Positions 1 to 8,030 of a DNA stretch of 64,000 nt are shown here, in pieces. Source of the stretch: Flavobacterium johnsoniae (GTDB lineage Bacteria; Bacteroidota; Bacteroidia; Flavobacteriales; Flavobacteriaceae); the NCBI RefSeq assembly GCF_001879205.1, contig NZ_MLFK01000009.1:496001-560000 (forward strand). The letters are read 5' to 3'. The notes beneath the pieces were generated by a model. That model was not told where the DNA came from and searched no databases. It saw only the letters and a program-made list of their open reading frames with translations. The stretch's first letter is position 1. The number at the start of each line of letters is the position of its first letter. Made by a program: the position numbers and the translations under genes.

Positions 1-1347
1 ATTGTTGATGAAGCTTTAGATACTTGTCCATCTGTGACTAAAGTATTGGTTGTAAAAAGAACAAAAACTGAAGTTGCGATGAAAGAAGGCCGTGACATTT
101 GGTTACAGCCTTTATTAGATGCGGCTTTAGATAACAGCGTTGCTGAAATTATGGATGCCGAAGATCCTTTGTTTATTTTATATACTTCAGGATCAACTGG
201 TAAACCAAAAGGAATGGTTCATACTACCGCTGGATACATGGTTTATACAGCATATACATTCAAAAACGTTTTTAGTCACGAAGAAAATGATATTTTTTGG
301 TGTACTGCTGATATTGGATGGATTACAGGGCATTCTTATATTTTATACGGACCATTGCTAAACGGTGGTACAACTGTAATTTTTGAAGGAGTTCCTTCTT
401 ATCCGGATTTTAGCCGTTTTTGGGAAATTATCGAAAAACATAAGATTACACAATTCTATACAGCGCCAACTGCAATTCGTTCATTAGCAAAAGAAAGTTT
501 AGATTACATTCAAAAATATCCTTTGAAATCTCTAAAAGTTATCGGATCTGTTGGAGAACCAATCAACGAAGAAGCTTGGCACTGGTTTAATGATCACGTA
601 GGAGATAAAAGATGTCCGGTGGTTGATACCTGGTGGCAGACAGAAACCGGTGGTATAATGATTTCGCCAATTGCTTTCGTTACGCCTACAAAACCAACTT
701 ATGCTACTTTGCCTTTGCCTGGAATTCAGCCAGTTTTAATGGATGAAAAGCGCAATGAAATCGAAGGAAATCAAGTTGTGGGTAGTTTATGTATTAAATT
801 CCCATGGCCTGGAATTGCCAGAACAATCTGGGGAGACCATGATCGTTATAAAGATACCTATTTCTCTGCTTTCCCTGGAAAATACTTTACAGGAGACGGA
901 GCATTAAGAGATGAAGTAGGATATTACAGAATTACGGGTAGAGTAGATGATGTTGTAATTGTTTCCGGGCATAATTTAGGAACTGCACCTATCGAGGACG
1001 CAATTAATGAACACCCTGCGGTGGCAGAATCTGCTATTGTTGGATTCCCGCATGATATTAAAGGAAATGCTTTATATGGTTATGTGATCCTGAAAGAAAC
1101 TGGAGAAGTTAGAGACAGAAATAACTTAAGCAAAGAGATCAATCAATATATAGCAGATCATATTGGGCCAATTGCGAAATTAGATAAAATTCAATTCGTT
1201 TCAGGTTTGCCAAAAACACGTTCTGGAAAAATTATGCGTAGAATTTTACGTAAAATTGCAGAAGGAGATTTCTCTAATTTTGGAGATACATCAACACTTT
1301 TGAATCCGGAAATTGTAGAAGAAATTATGAAAGAAAGAATTTCTTAA
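1..1347 (+). CDS. acs: Acetyl-CoA synthetase (AMP-forming), 3' part
   Basis: The reading frame is open from base 1, so the N-terminal part lies outside the window and 448 codons plus a stop are visible. The enzyme activates acetate with ATP and CoA to acetyl-CoA in the cytoplasm. The AMP-binding signature YTSGSTGKPKG is near residue 60 of the visible part, WWQTETGG near 210, and the hinge motif GRVDDVVIVSGHNLGT near 315. The C-terminal PKTRSGKIMRR carries the lysine that protein acetyltransferases modify in the Acs family, so reversible acetylation is likely. The hinge reads SGHN where many proteobacterial Acs have SGHR; from memory this is common in Bacteroidetes. It converges on the DUF294/exonuclease pair, which is linked to acetate genes in other bacteria. 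Confidence 0.95.
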   Translation: MVDEALDTCPSVTKVLVVKRTKTEVAMKEGRDIWLQPLLDAALDNSVAEIMDAEDPLFILYTSGSTGKPKGMVHTTAGYMVYTAYTFKNVFSHEENDIFWCTADIGWITGHSYILYGPLLNGGTTVIFEGVPSYPDFSRFWEIIEKHKITQFYTAPTAIRSLAKESLDYIQKYPLKSLKVIGSVGEPINEEAWHWFNDHVGDKRCPVVDTWWQTETGGIMISPIAFVTPTKPTYATLPLPGIQPVLMDEKRNEIEGNQVVGSLCIKFPWPGIARTIWGDHDRYKDTYFSAFPGKYFTGDGALRDEVGYYRITGRVDDVVIVSGHNLGTAPIEDAINEHPAVAESAIVGFPHDIKGNALYGYVILKETGEVRDRNNLSKEINQYIADHIGPIAKLDKIQFVSGLPKTRSGKIMRRILRKIAEGDFSNFGDTSTLLNPEIVEEIMKERIS

Positions 1348-1367
1348 TTCAATTTATAAGCACAAAA

Positions 1368-1402
1368 AAATGCCTCTTATTAATTTAAGAGGCATTTTTT
1401 TT
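1368..1402. terminator. Terminator after acs
   Basis: A perfect 12-bp stem (AAATGCCTCTTA, 1368-1379, with its complement at 1386-1397) and a six-base loop are followed by eight T on the + strand. The minus strand also has a T run, so it may serve both acs and the converging operon. Confidence 0.85.
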
Positions 1403-1463
1403 ATAGTTTGTCATTTCGAGCAACAAGGAATCTTTGTGAGTAATTTGCTAAAGATTGTATAAT

Positions 1464-2060
1464 CTATTTAATTCCTAATCTAGATTTCAGCTTTAAGAAT
1501 AAAAGGCCAATTTTATAAGCATCTTCTGCAGATGAATTTCTGTCGCTTTTTGGGATTTTATAAATTTCGCACAAATCATTTAGAGAAAACTGTTTGTCAT
1601 TAATATCTGTTAATTTGCGATACATAACATCAATATCCAAAGCTTCATTCTTTAGTCTTCCGCAGTCTAGTCTTTCTAAAGCAGCGTTTAACATTTCAAT
1701 ATCAAAATTGATATGATGACCAACTAAAACCGAATTACCAAGGAAATTAATAAATGCTTCTAAAGCCTCGGCTTCCGGCATTTTGGTCATTTTACTCTCT
1801 ATGATAAATTCATTTGAAATACCGTTCTCTTCTAAAAATTTATACTGAAGTAAAACAGCTTCAAAATTTTCCTTAATTACAATACTGTCATCAATAACAG
1901 AAAAAGCGCCCAGAGATAAAATCACATCTTTATTAGGGTTCAATCCCGAAGTTTCGGTTGATAAAACCACAAATTTATTGGGTTTTGCTTCTAATTTAGT
2001 TAAGTAATCTTTCCAGAAATCCGGATATTCTTTATTGATATTTTTAAGCCAGTCTAGCAT
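1464..2060 (-). CDS. DnaQ-like exonuclease-fold protein with degenerate active site
   Basis: This 198-residue protein has the RNase H-like exonuclease fold of the DNA polymerase III epsilon/DEDDh family. The core starts near residue 28 and ends near 192. Three signature regions are recognisable, but two are altered. Motif I reads STETSG (S34, E36) where active enzymes have DTET. Motif II keeps D120 in GHHINFD. Motif III has N175 and D180 where active DEDDh enzymes have His and Asp. Loss of the first Asp and the general-base His suggests weak or no nuclease activity. It starts 3 bp after the stop of the cNMP/CBS/DUF294 gene and is surely cotranscribed, so a partner or regulatory role is plausible. 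The family assignment is firm; inactivity is inferred. Confidence 0.8.
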   Translation of the reverse strand: MLDWLKNINKEYPDFWKDYLTKLEAKPNKFVVLSTETSGLNPNKDVILSLGAFSVIDDSIVIKENFEAVLLQYKFLEENGISNEFIIESKMTKMPEAEALEAFINFLGNSVLVGHHINFDIEMLNAALERLDCGRLKNEALDIDVMYRKLTDINDKQFSLNDLCEIYKIPKSDRNSSAEDAYKIGLLFLKLKSRLGIK

Positions 2061-2063
2061 ATT

Positions 2064-3977
2064 TTATGAGAATTGTGTAAGTTGAAATTTACTCTTAATT
2101 AGTTCCTCAAGGTCTTTCATCGGGGTCAAAGCATTTTTTAACTTCTCTTTGTCGGTCTTAGACATTTCTCTTAAATTGATATATTGTCCCGAGTCATCAT
2201 TCTTTAAACCTTCGACAGTTCTGAATTTTGAAAGCGTTAGAAAAGCTTCGGCACAACTTAAATATATTTCGGCGTTTTTAGAATCGGTAATAGCTAATTG
2301 TTTGAATCTTAAGTAGGTATTTTTAATTCCTTTTATATTTGCACTTAAAATTAATAAACGGGCACTGTCAATTAATGGCATCAATGCGCGGGTTTTAATG
2401 TCAAATTTTCCTTTTTGAGGACCTTCTTCTTCAACAATGAATTTTTTGAAAAAACTCAAAGGAGAATTTCTTTTTAAAGCATCATTTCCTAAAAAGTCAA
2501 AGAATAAAGTATTGTTTACGGCATTCTTGAAGATAACATTTTCAATCACTTCTTCAATTTTTGGTTCACCAAAAACGATTTCATAATCGAAGAAAATACT
2601 GCTGAGATCATTGCTGTTTTCACCTGGAGTATTCATCCAGCTGTTGTATTGTTTTGTCCAGTCACTCAATGATTTACACCATAACATATTGCTTCCCATA
2701 TGACCATTTGGACAATACTCGTAACCCACTTTTTCAAGTATGGCCGTAGTACGTTTTGCAAGTCTTAAAAAGTAATCTTTTACTTCTCTGTATTTTTCCG
2801 GAGCAACATCTTCAAAAATTAAAATACTGTCCTGATCAGTCAATAAAAGCTGTTCTTTTCTACCCTGACTTCCAATACTCAGCCAGGCAAATCTGGCAGG
2901 AGGGGAGCCTAAATCTAAAATAGACAATTCAACGGCACGTTTTATAATAGCCAGATTAATTTCGCTGGCAATATTGCTTACGTGGGATATAGGTATGTTT
3001 TTCTGAATCGAATTCTGAATCAAATCAGATAATCGATCACGAATTTGTTTTAAATCTTTTGGAAGCTGCGAACGTTTAATTTCTTTAATTAAAACACCTG
3101 GGTTACTGGCTTGAGCTACAATTAAATCGTGTTCAGAAATAATTCCTTTTACAGCAGATTTGCTTGTGCCGTCTTTTGTTACGCATAAGTGAGAAACGTT
3201 ATGTTTCAGCATAAGAAGCTGGGCTTCGGCCAGGGAAACATTTTCAATTACGGTAACAACCGGTGATGACATAATTTTGTCAATCGTTTCAGTAATAGGA
3301 TAGCGTCCGGTTGCAATTTTTGATGATAAATCAGCATTTGTAACGATTCCAATAGGGTTGTTTTTTTCTGTAACTACAATATTGTCTACCATAGATTCTG
3401 TCATCAAAATTGCAACATCTTTTACAATATGATGAGAATCAGTTGTTAATGGAGAATTATTATACGCCAGAGATTGGATATACTGAATTTCTGACTGCTG
3501 ATCGATAAAATTATTATCAGAATCTAATTTTCCGTTAGAGCGAACATTATCTTTTGTATGTCTTGAATTTATAGCAAAACTCTCCAGTAAAAAGTTTAAA
3601 ACATCCGAATTATTAGCTACAAATGGTCTAAAAACTGCAATAGGAATGGCGTAAATAATACTTTCTTCACGCGCTTTTGCAGTCATCATATAATTGTTTT
3701 TGGCAAAAAACGGGCGTAAACCAAAAACATCACCTTCATGACATTTATTAATAATCGTTTCCTCGGCATCAGCAATTGTGGTTAAATTAATAACACCAGA
3801 AGCCACGACATAAAAACTGTCGTGCAAAACATCATTAATTTGGAACAATACTGCATGTTTTTCTAAATTGATAACACGAATATTTGTAGCAATATCTGAT
3901 AATTCCTGAAAGGTTAAATTATCAAACGGCGGGTATTCTTTTAAAAAATCTGCAATATGCTCAGCAATTGTATTCAT
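2064..3977 (-). CDS. cNMP-binding/CBS/DUF294 nucleotidyltransferase-like protein
   Basis: This 637-residue cytoplasmic signalling protein has several domains in order: a cyclic-nucleotide-binding beta-barrel (about 15-130), a pair of CBS domains (about 175-290), a DUF294 nucleotidyltransferase-like domain with GSQGRKEQ followed by TDQDS (about 365-380), and a DUF294 C-terminal helical domain (about 490-630). The nucleotidyltransferase core resembles GlnD, so it may modify a protein or bind nucleotides, but no substrate is known to me. It is the first gene of a two-gene operon with the exonuclease-fold protein downstream. Proteobacterial homologues of both genes sit beside acs and acetate permease genes, which matches the neighbour here and suggests a link to acetate or energy status. 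Confidence 0.85.
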   Translation of the reverse strand: MNTIAEHIADFLKEYPPFDNLTFQELSDIATNIRVINLEKHAVLFQINDVLHDSFYVVASGVINLTTIADAEETIINKCHEGDVFGLRPFFAKNNYMMTAKAREESIIYAIPIAVFRPFVANNSDVLNFLLESFAINSRHTKDNVRSNGKLDSDNNFIDQQSEIQYIQSLAYNNSPLTTDSHHIVKDVAILMTESMVDNIVVTEKNNPIGIVTNADLSSKIATGRYPITETIDKIMSSPVVTVIENVSLAEAQLLMLKHNVSHLCVTKDGTSKSAVKGIISEHDLIVAQASNPGVLIKEIKRSQLPKDLKQIRDRLSDLIQNSIQKNIPISHVSNIASEINLAIIKRAVELSILDLGSPPARFAWLSIGSQGRKEQLLLTDQDSILIFEDVAPEKYREVKDYFLRLAKRTTAILEKVGYEYCPNGHMGSNMLWCKSLSDWTKQYNSWMNTPGENSNDLSSIFFDYEIVFGEPKIEEVIENVIFKNAVNNTLFFDFLGNDALKRNSPLSFFKKFIVEEEGPQKGKFDIKTRALMPLIDSARLLILSANIKGIKNTYLRFKQLAITDSKNAEIYLSCAEAFLTLSKFRTVEGLKNDDSGQYINLREMSKTDKEKLKNALTPMKDLEELIKSKFQLTQFS

Positions 3978-4002
3978 ATAATTGATAATTTTTTTAAAGT
4001 AT

Positions 4003-4010
4003 CGAATGTA
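4003..4010 (-). promoter_or_regulatory. Possible -7 box for the DUF294 operon
   Basis: TACATTCG on the minus strand is one base from TAnnTTTG and lies 26 bp before the start codon at 3977. No convincing -33 element was seen. Confidence 0.3.
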
Positions 4011-4400
4011 AAAATAATAAAATAAACTCTTAGAATGAAACCAACTTGACTAGAATCTAATTATTTTAAAGAAATGTTAAGATTTACTGAATTCAAGGCT
4101 TCAAAATATTTTTTTTACATTTTAAATTCCATATTTTATAAGGTTTAATTTCGTTTGTGATGTCATCAATAAAAGAGTATGAGCGTAATTCTTTTATCTC
4201 AATAAGTTTTGTTCGTAAGAAGCATATAATATAAAAAGAATTAGAGAAGAATGATTAAGCAGATATGTTTTTCTATAATTTCTATTTTACATAATATAAA
4301 TTATAGTTCAAATGTGATTATGTGAAATTAGCAGACGCCCAGGCTTTATTTTTCGTATTCTCTTCAGTTCTATAGGAATTACTTAGGTTTGTCCCTTGTT
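4011..4400. other. AT-rich gene-free stretch
   Basis: No credible open reading frame, RNA gene or strong hairpin was recognised here. It is the upstream flank of the DUF294 operon. Together with the repeats that follow it makes one of the longest gene-free stretches in the window, about 790 bp. Confidence 0.5.
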
Positions 4401-4700
4401 CAGAAATCGCGTATTTCGAAAAATAATTTATTTTATTTCAAATATGAGATTTATGCGAATTCAAATTCGTAACATTTACAGCTTTAAATTTTCTCATATT
4501 TGATAAATAAAATTTTAGAATTTCAAATAATCGATTTATATGCAATAAAGATTATGTGATAATTTAATGTTTCAAATTTCTCGTATTTGAAAATTTATTT
4601 AATTTTTTTTCAAATATTGAATTTATAAAATCATCTGTGTATAATACGATGATTCAAATTTCGCGTATTTAGAATTTTTTTTATTTTTTTTCAAATAAAC
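4401..4700. repeat. Four degenerate AT-rich direct repeats
   Basis: Four related units of about 45-50 bp begin near 4401, 4481, 4570 and 4651. Each has a core like AAATTTCGCGTATTTGAAAA, then an A/T run, then TTTCAAAT. The cores vary (ATCGCGTATTTCG, TTCTCATATTTGA, TTCTCGTATTTGA, TTCGCGTATTTAG). Spacing is 80-90 bp. A further copy of the core occurs at about 57588-57615, so the element is dispersed. Spacers are as AT-rich as the units, and nothing suggests CRISPR. Confidence 0.6.
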
Positions 4701-4720
4701 GGATTTTCGTTAAACCAAAA

Positions 4721-4748
4721 AAAAGCATCACGATGTGTGATGCTTTTT
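4721..4748 (-). terminator. Terminator of the secreted-protein gene at 4768
   Basis: AAAGCATCAC and GTGATGCTTT form the stem around loop GATGT. On the minus strand it is followed by an eight-T run, as expected for the gene ending at 4768. Confidence 0.85.
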
Positions 4749-4767
4749 GTATATCAGATTTGATATT

Positions 4768-5184
4768 TTAGATTTTCTTTTGAAAAACAGATTTTCCGTT
4801 TAAAGAAACTTCAATGAGATCATTTTTTTCTGAAAAAGTTGTTCTGATAACATTTCCTTTAAAAACGGCAACATCACCGTAAACTTTTCCAGTTTCATCA
4901 GAAACATATTCAAATAATAGTTTTTTGTTATCTGGTTCAATTCCAAGTTTATAGCTTGAAAACTTTGTTCCTTTTAAATCGAATTGCTGCTGCGAATCGA
5001 TAATTTTTCCATCAGCATAGAAATTCGTGATGGATTTGTTTAACGTAATGTCCGGATAATACTGGTTTACTTTGGTAAGCAATGCATATTGCTCAACATT
5101 TGCATCTTCTAATTTTGATGTAATTGTTTGTGCAAATGAAATTGTTGTAAAAACAAGAGCTAATAGTAAAGTGAATTTTTTCAT
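4768..5184 (-). CDS. Small secreted protein of unknown function
   Basis: This 138-residue protein begins with a clear Sec signal peptide: MKK, a hydrophobic core, and a likely cleavage after SFA at residue 18. The mature part is about 120 residues, polar, with alternating strand-like segments; no cysteine, metal motif or known domain was recognised. It is probably periplasmic or exported. It stands alone, divergent from the Bcr/CflA efflux gene with a 140-bp shared upstream region, and has its own terminator. The start is well supported by the signal peptide. No function can be given. Confidence 0.75.
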   Translation of the reverse strand: MKKFTLLLALVFTTISFAQTITSKLEDANVEQYALLTKVNQYYPDITLNKSITNFYADGKIIDSQQQFDLKGTKFSSYKLGIEPDNKKLLFEYVSDETGKVYGDVAVFKGNVIRTTFSEKNDLIEVSLNGKSVFQKKI

Positions 5185-5287
5185 AAATTTAATTTTTAAG
5201 TTAGTGTTTCAAAAGATCTTTAAAACTTCTATAATTACCGCTTTTATATTAAAAGTAATTATTATACTTAACAAGGTACTAAATATT

Positions 5288-5295
5288 TATCTTTG
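5288..5295 (+). promoter_or_regulatory. -7 box of the MFS gene
   Basis: TATCTTTG matches TAnnTTTG exactly and lies 29 bp before the start codon at 5325. The -33 element is not distinct. Confidence 0.6.
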
Positions 5296-5324
5296 CACGA
5301 AATTAAAAGCAGTTTTTTAAGAAA

Positions 5325-6554
5325 ATGACAACAAAAAAATATATTAAGCTCATTTTTATTTTGGGTTCTCTAACAGCACTTGGTCCTTTTTCAATCGACA
5401 TGTATTTGCCTGGATTCTCTGGTATTGCGAAAGATTTAAATACTTCTGTTGCTAAAGTTTCAATGAGTTTATCGAGTTATTTTATTGGAATTTCTGCCGG
5501 ACAATTACTTTACGGACCTTTACTAGACCGTTTCGGGCGCAAAAAGCCATTGTTTCTTGGTTTAATGGTTTACATTTTAGCTTCTCTAGGATGTGTTTAT
5601 GTAGCTGATATTGATCAGTTTATACTATTGCGTTTTGTTCAGGCCATTGGAAGTTGTGCTGCTACAGTAGCCTCTGTAGCAATGGTTCGTGATTTGTTTC
5701 CTGTAAAAGATATTCCAAAAGTATTTTCTCTTTTGATGCTTGTTTTAGGACTTTCACCAATGCTGGCGCCTACAATTGGAGGTTATGTTACAGAAGATTA
5801 TGGCTGGCACACGGTATTTTTGATATTAATGTTTATGGGAATTGCTATTCTAGTAGCGGCTCAAATTGGTCTGCCAAATAGCTACAAACCAGATACCTCA
5901 ATATCATTAAAGCCAAAACCAATTATTTCAAACTTTTTAAAAGTACTTAAGGAGCCTCAGTTTTATACTTATGCATTTACCGGAGCAATCGCTTTTTCGG
6001 GATTATTTACTTATGTCGCGGCCTCACCTATCATTTTTATGGATATTTATCATGTTGATGCCAAAACTTATGGGTGGATTTTTGCTTTTATGTCGGTTAG
6101 TTTTATAGGCTCCAGTCAGTTAAATTCTGTTTTATTAAAGAAGTTTTCCAGTGAACAGATGATTTTTGGTGCCTTAATTCTACAATCTGTAGTGAGTATA
6201 ATTTTTTTGGTACTTTCTCTAAATAATCTTTTAGGATTGTATGAAACTATAACACTTCTTTTTTTGTTTTTAGGCTGTTTAGGGATTTCAAATCCCAATA
6301 CTGCTGGACTTACAATGGCTCCATTTGCCAAAAATGCCGGAAGTGCCTCTGCTTTGATGGGTGCTATTCAGTTGGGTTTAGGATCTTTGGCATCTTTTGC
6401 TGTTGGAATTTTTGTAAAAGATTCTACAGCGCCTATGGTTCTTATTATGACTGTAACAACTATTATTGCTTTTATAGTTTTGAATATCGGAAAGAGATTC
6501 ATCAAAAATAAAGTAGAAATCAGTGCTGATGATGATATTGTGGTTGGGCACTAA
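5325..6554 (+). CDS. Bcr/CflA-family MFS multidrug efflux transporter
   Basis: This 409-residue inner-membrane protein has about 12 hydrophobic helices, the usual length for the Bcr/CflA drug:proton antiporters of the major facilitator superfamily. The first helix carries GPFSIDMYLPGF, a hallmark of this subfamily, and the loop after helix 2 has the MFS motif A in the form GPLLDRFGRKKP. Helix 4 contains an RDLF motif and helix 5 has the antiporter-like LGLSPMLAPTIGG. Known members export drugs such as bicyclomycin or chloramphenicol, or small peptides; the substrate here is unknown. It is a single gene with its own promoter and a strong terminator. Confidence 0.9.
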   Translation: MTTKKYIKLIFILGSLTALGPFSIDMYLPGFSGIAKDLNTSVAKVSMSLSSYFIGISAGQLLYGPLLDRFGRKKPLFLGLMVYILASLGCVYVADIDQFILLRFVQAIGSCAATVASVAMVRDLFPVKDIPKVFSLLMLVLGLSPMLAPTIGGYVTEDYGWHTVFLILMFMGIAILVAAQIGLPNSYKPDTSISLKPKPIISNFLKVLKEPQFYTYAFTGAIAFSGLFTYVAASPIIFMDIYHVDAKTYGWIFAFMSVSFIGSSQLNSVLLKKFSSEQMIFGALILQSVVSIIFLVLSLNNLLGLYETITLLFLFLGCLGISNPNTAGLTMAPFAKNAGSASALMGAIQLGLGSLASFAVGIFVKDSTAPMVLIMTVTTIIAFIVLNIGKRFIKNKVEISADDDIVVGH

Positions 6555-6604
6555 ATGGTTAAATTTCATTCTTTTAAAATTCTAAATTTGAAATTGTAAT
6601 ATAT

Positions 6605-6638
6605 AAAAAGGCCAGAATTTATAAATTCTGGCCTTTTT
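6605..6638. terminator. Terminator between the MFS gene and ndh
   Basis: A 16-bp perfect stem (AAAAAGGCCAGAATTT and its complement) with T runs on both strands sits between two converging genes and probably works in both directions. Confidence 0.9.
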
Positions 6639-6639
6639 A

Positions 6640-6657
6640 TTGGAATTTGGAATTTAA
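6640..6657. repeat. Dispersed intergenic repeat TTGGAATTTGGAATTTAA
   Basis: The same 18 bases recur exactly at 19521-19538, where an inverted partner also exists. Here only a single arm is present. Confidence 0.55.
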
Positions 6658-6679
6658 AAAAAAATGAAAATTAATTTAT

Positions 6680-7948
6680 TTACTCCATTTGTTGTTTTTT
6701 ATCTGGTCTAATGATCATTCTTAAAGATTGGTCCCTTGCGAAATATGCGACCATCCAGTTCCAGAATGTATTTAATCTGTTTCTGTATGTAATTAAAGAA
6801 ATTAAGTGGATAAACAACCAGATTACCCAGGCAAAGAAACCTTTAAAATGCCATTTCGGACTTGGTAAATCTACTACGGCTTTGTTTTTTCCAATAATTG
6901 CCATAGAACCTTTATCATTATAAGTAAATGGTTTCAATGGTTTATTTTGAGCCATTGCTTTAAAGTTTTTAGCCAAATTTAATCCTTGCTGAATAGCAAC
7001 TTGTGCTACTTGCGGATGTCCGTCAGGGAAATTTTTATCTCCCGCTAAAATTGCAGTATCACCAATAGCATAGATGTTTTCTAAACCATTTACTTTATTA
7101 TATTGATCGGTTGCCATTCTTCGGCCGCGACCGTAGCTTTCTTTTGGAATTCCGTCAAAAAGTTTAGCAGAAACTCCGGCAGCCCAAATTAAATTTTTAG
7201 TTTTAATCGTATCTCCGTTTTCAAAATATACTGTATCGTCAACGTAATCAGTTACACGAGTATGCAGTTTAACTACAACTCCAAGTTTTGTCAGCGCCTC
7301 GAGAGTGTCTTCTTGAGAAGCTTTGCTCATTGGTGCTAATAAAGCGTCACCGCCATCTACCAGGTAAACATTACTGGCAGAGGTTTCTAATTCCGGATAT
7401 TCTTTCAAGAGTATATTTTTTCGCATTTCGGCAAACATACCAGAAACTTCTACTCCCGTAGGCCCTCCTCCGGCAACCACAATCGTTAATAATTTACGAC
7501 GCTTACGGATGTCTTTTGTAATAGCGGCTTTTTCAAGGTTTTTAAGTAATGCATTTCGCATTTCGATGGCGTCATTTAAGGTTTTCATCGGAATGGCGTT
7601 TTTCATTACATTTTCCATACCAAAATAACTGGTTTCGGCACCAGTTGCAAAAACCAAATAATCGTATGTTAGTTCGCCGTTGTTCAGAATAATTTTATTT
7701 TCGGCAGGAACTACAGACTGCAGTTCGCCTAAACGAAACTGAAGATTCTTTTTGCCTGCAAAAAATTTTCTAAATGGATAACTAATGCTTGAAGGCTCTA
7801 AAAAAGCCGTTGCAACCTGATATATAAGAGGCGGGAAAAAATTATAATTGTTTTTGTCTACAAGGGTTACTTGTATATCTGGATGGTTTACGAGTTCTTT
7901 TGCGAGATTAATTCCCGCAAAACCACCTCCTATTATGACTATGTTCAT
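6680..7948 (-). CDS. ndh: Type II NADH dehydrogenase (NDH-2)
   Basis: This 422-residue flavoprotein oxidises NADH and passes electrons to quinone without pumping protons. The N-terminal FAD dinucleotide fold shows IGGGFAGINLAKEL (residues 5-18), the second, NADH-binding fold shows VVAGGGPTGVEVSGMFAEM near residue 158, and YAIGDTAIL near 291 is the FAD-contacting motif. The C-terminus has a hydrophobic stretch around WVIWLFIHLISLITY followed by basic residues, which anchors NDH-2 to the inner membrane face. Length and order are normal for the family. It is monocistronic and converges with the efflux gene. Confidence 0.93.
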   Translation of the reverse strand: MNIVIIGGGFAGINLAKELVNHPDIQVTLVDKNNYNFFPPLIYQVATAFLEPSSISYPFRKFFAGKKNLQFRLGELQSVVPAENKIILNNGELTYDYLVFATGAETSYFGMENVMKNAIPMKTLNDAIEMRNALLKNLEKAAITKDIRKRRKLLTIVVAGGGPTGVEVSGMFAEMRKNILLKEYPELETSASNVYLVDGGDALLAPMSKASQEDTLEALTKLGVVVKLHTRVTDYVDDTVYFENGDTIKTKNLIWAAGVSAKLFDGIPKESYGRGRRMATDQYNKVNGLENIYAIGDTAILAGDKNFPDGHPQVAQVAIQQGLNLAKNFKAMAQNKPLKPFTYNDKGSMAIIGKNKAVVDLPSPKWHFKGFFAWVIWLFIHLISLITYRNRLNTFWNWMVAYFARDQSLRMIIRPDKKQQME

Positions 7949-8030
7949 ATATGTTGTTTATTAAGTAGGATTATAAAATAATTCCTTATAAATATACAAC
8001 TTTAATATGCAATGACAAATGTCATATTTA

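Noticed and set aside
3978-4400. Small RNA or riboswitch in the gene-free stretch
   Set aside because: No recognisable conserved RNA motif or strong terminator pair was found.
4401-4700. Possible CRISPR array
   Set aside because: Repeats are degenerate, very AT-rich, spacers are not unique in composition, and no cas gene is present.
5072-5320. Plus-strand frame opposite the secreted-protein gene
   Set aside because: It covers the signal-peptide region of the opposite gene and the promoter of the MFS gene; no features of a real protein.
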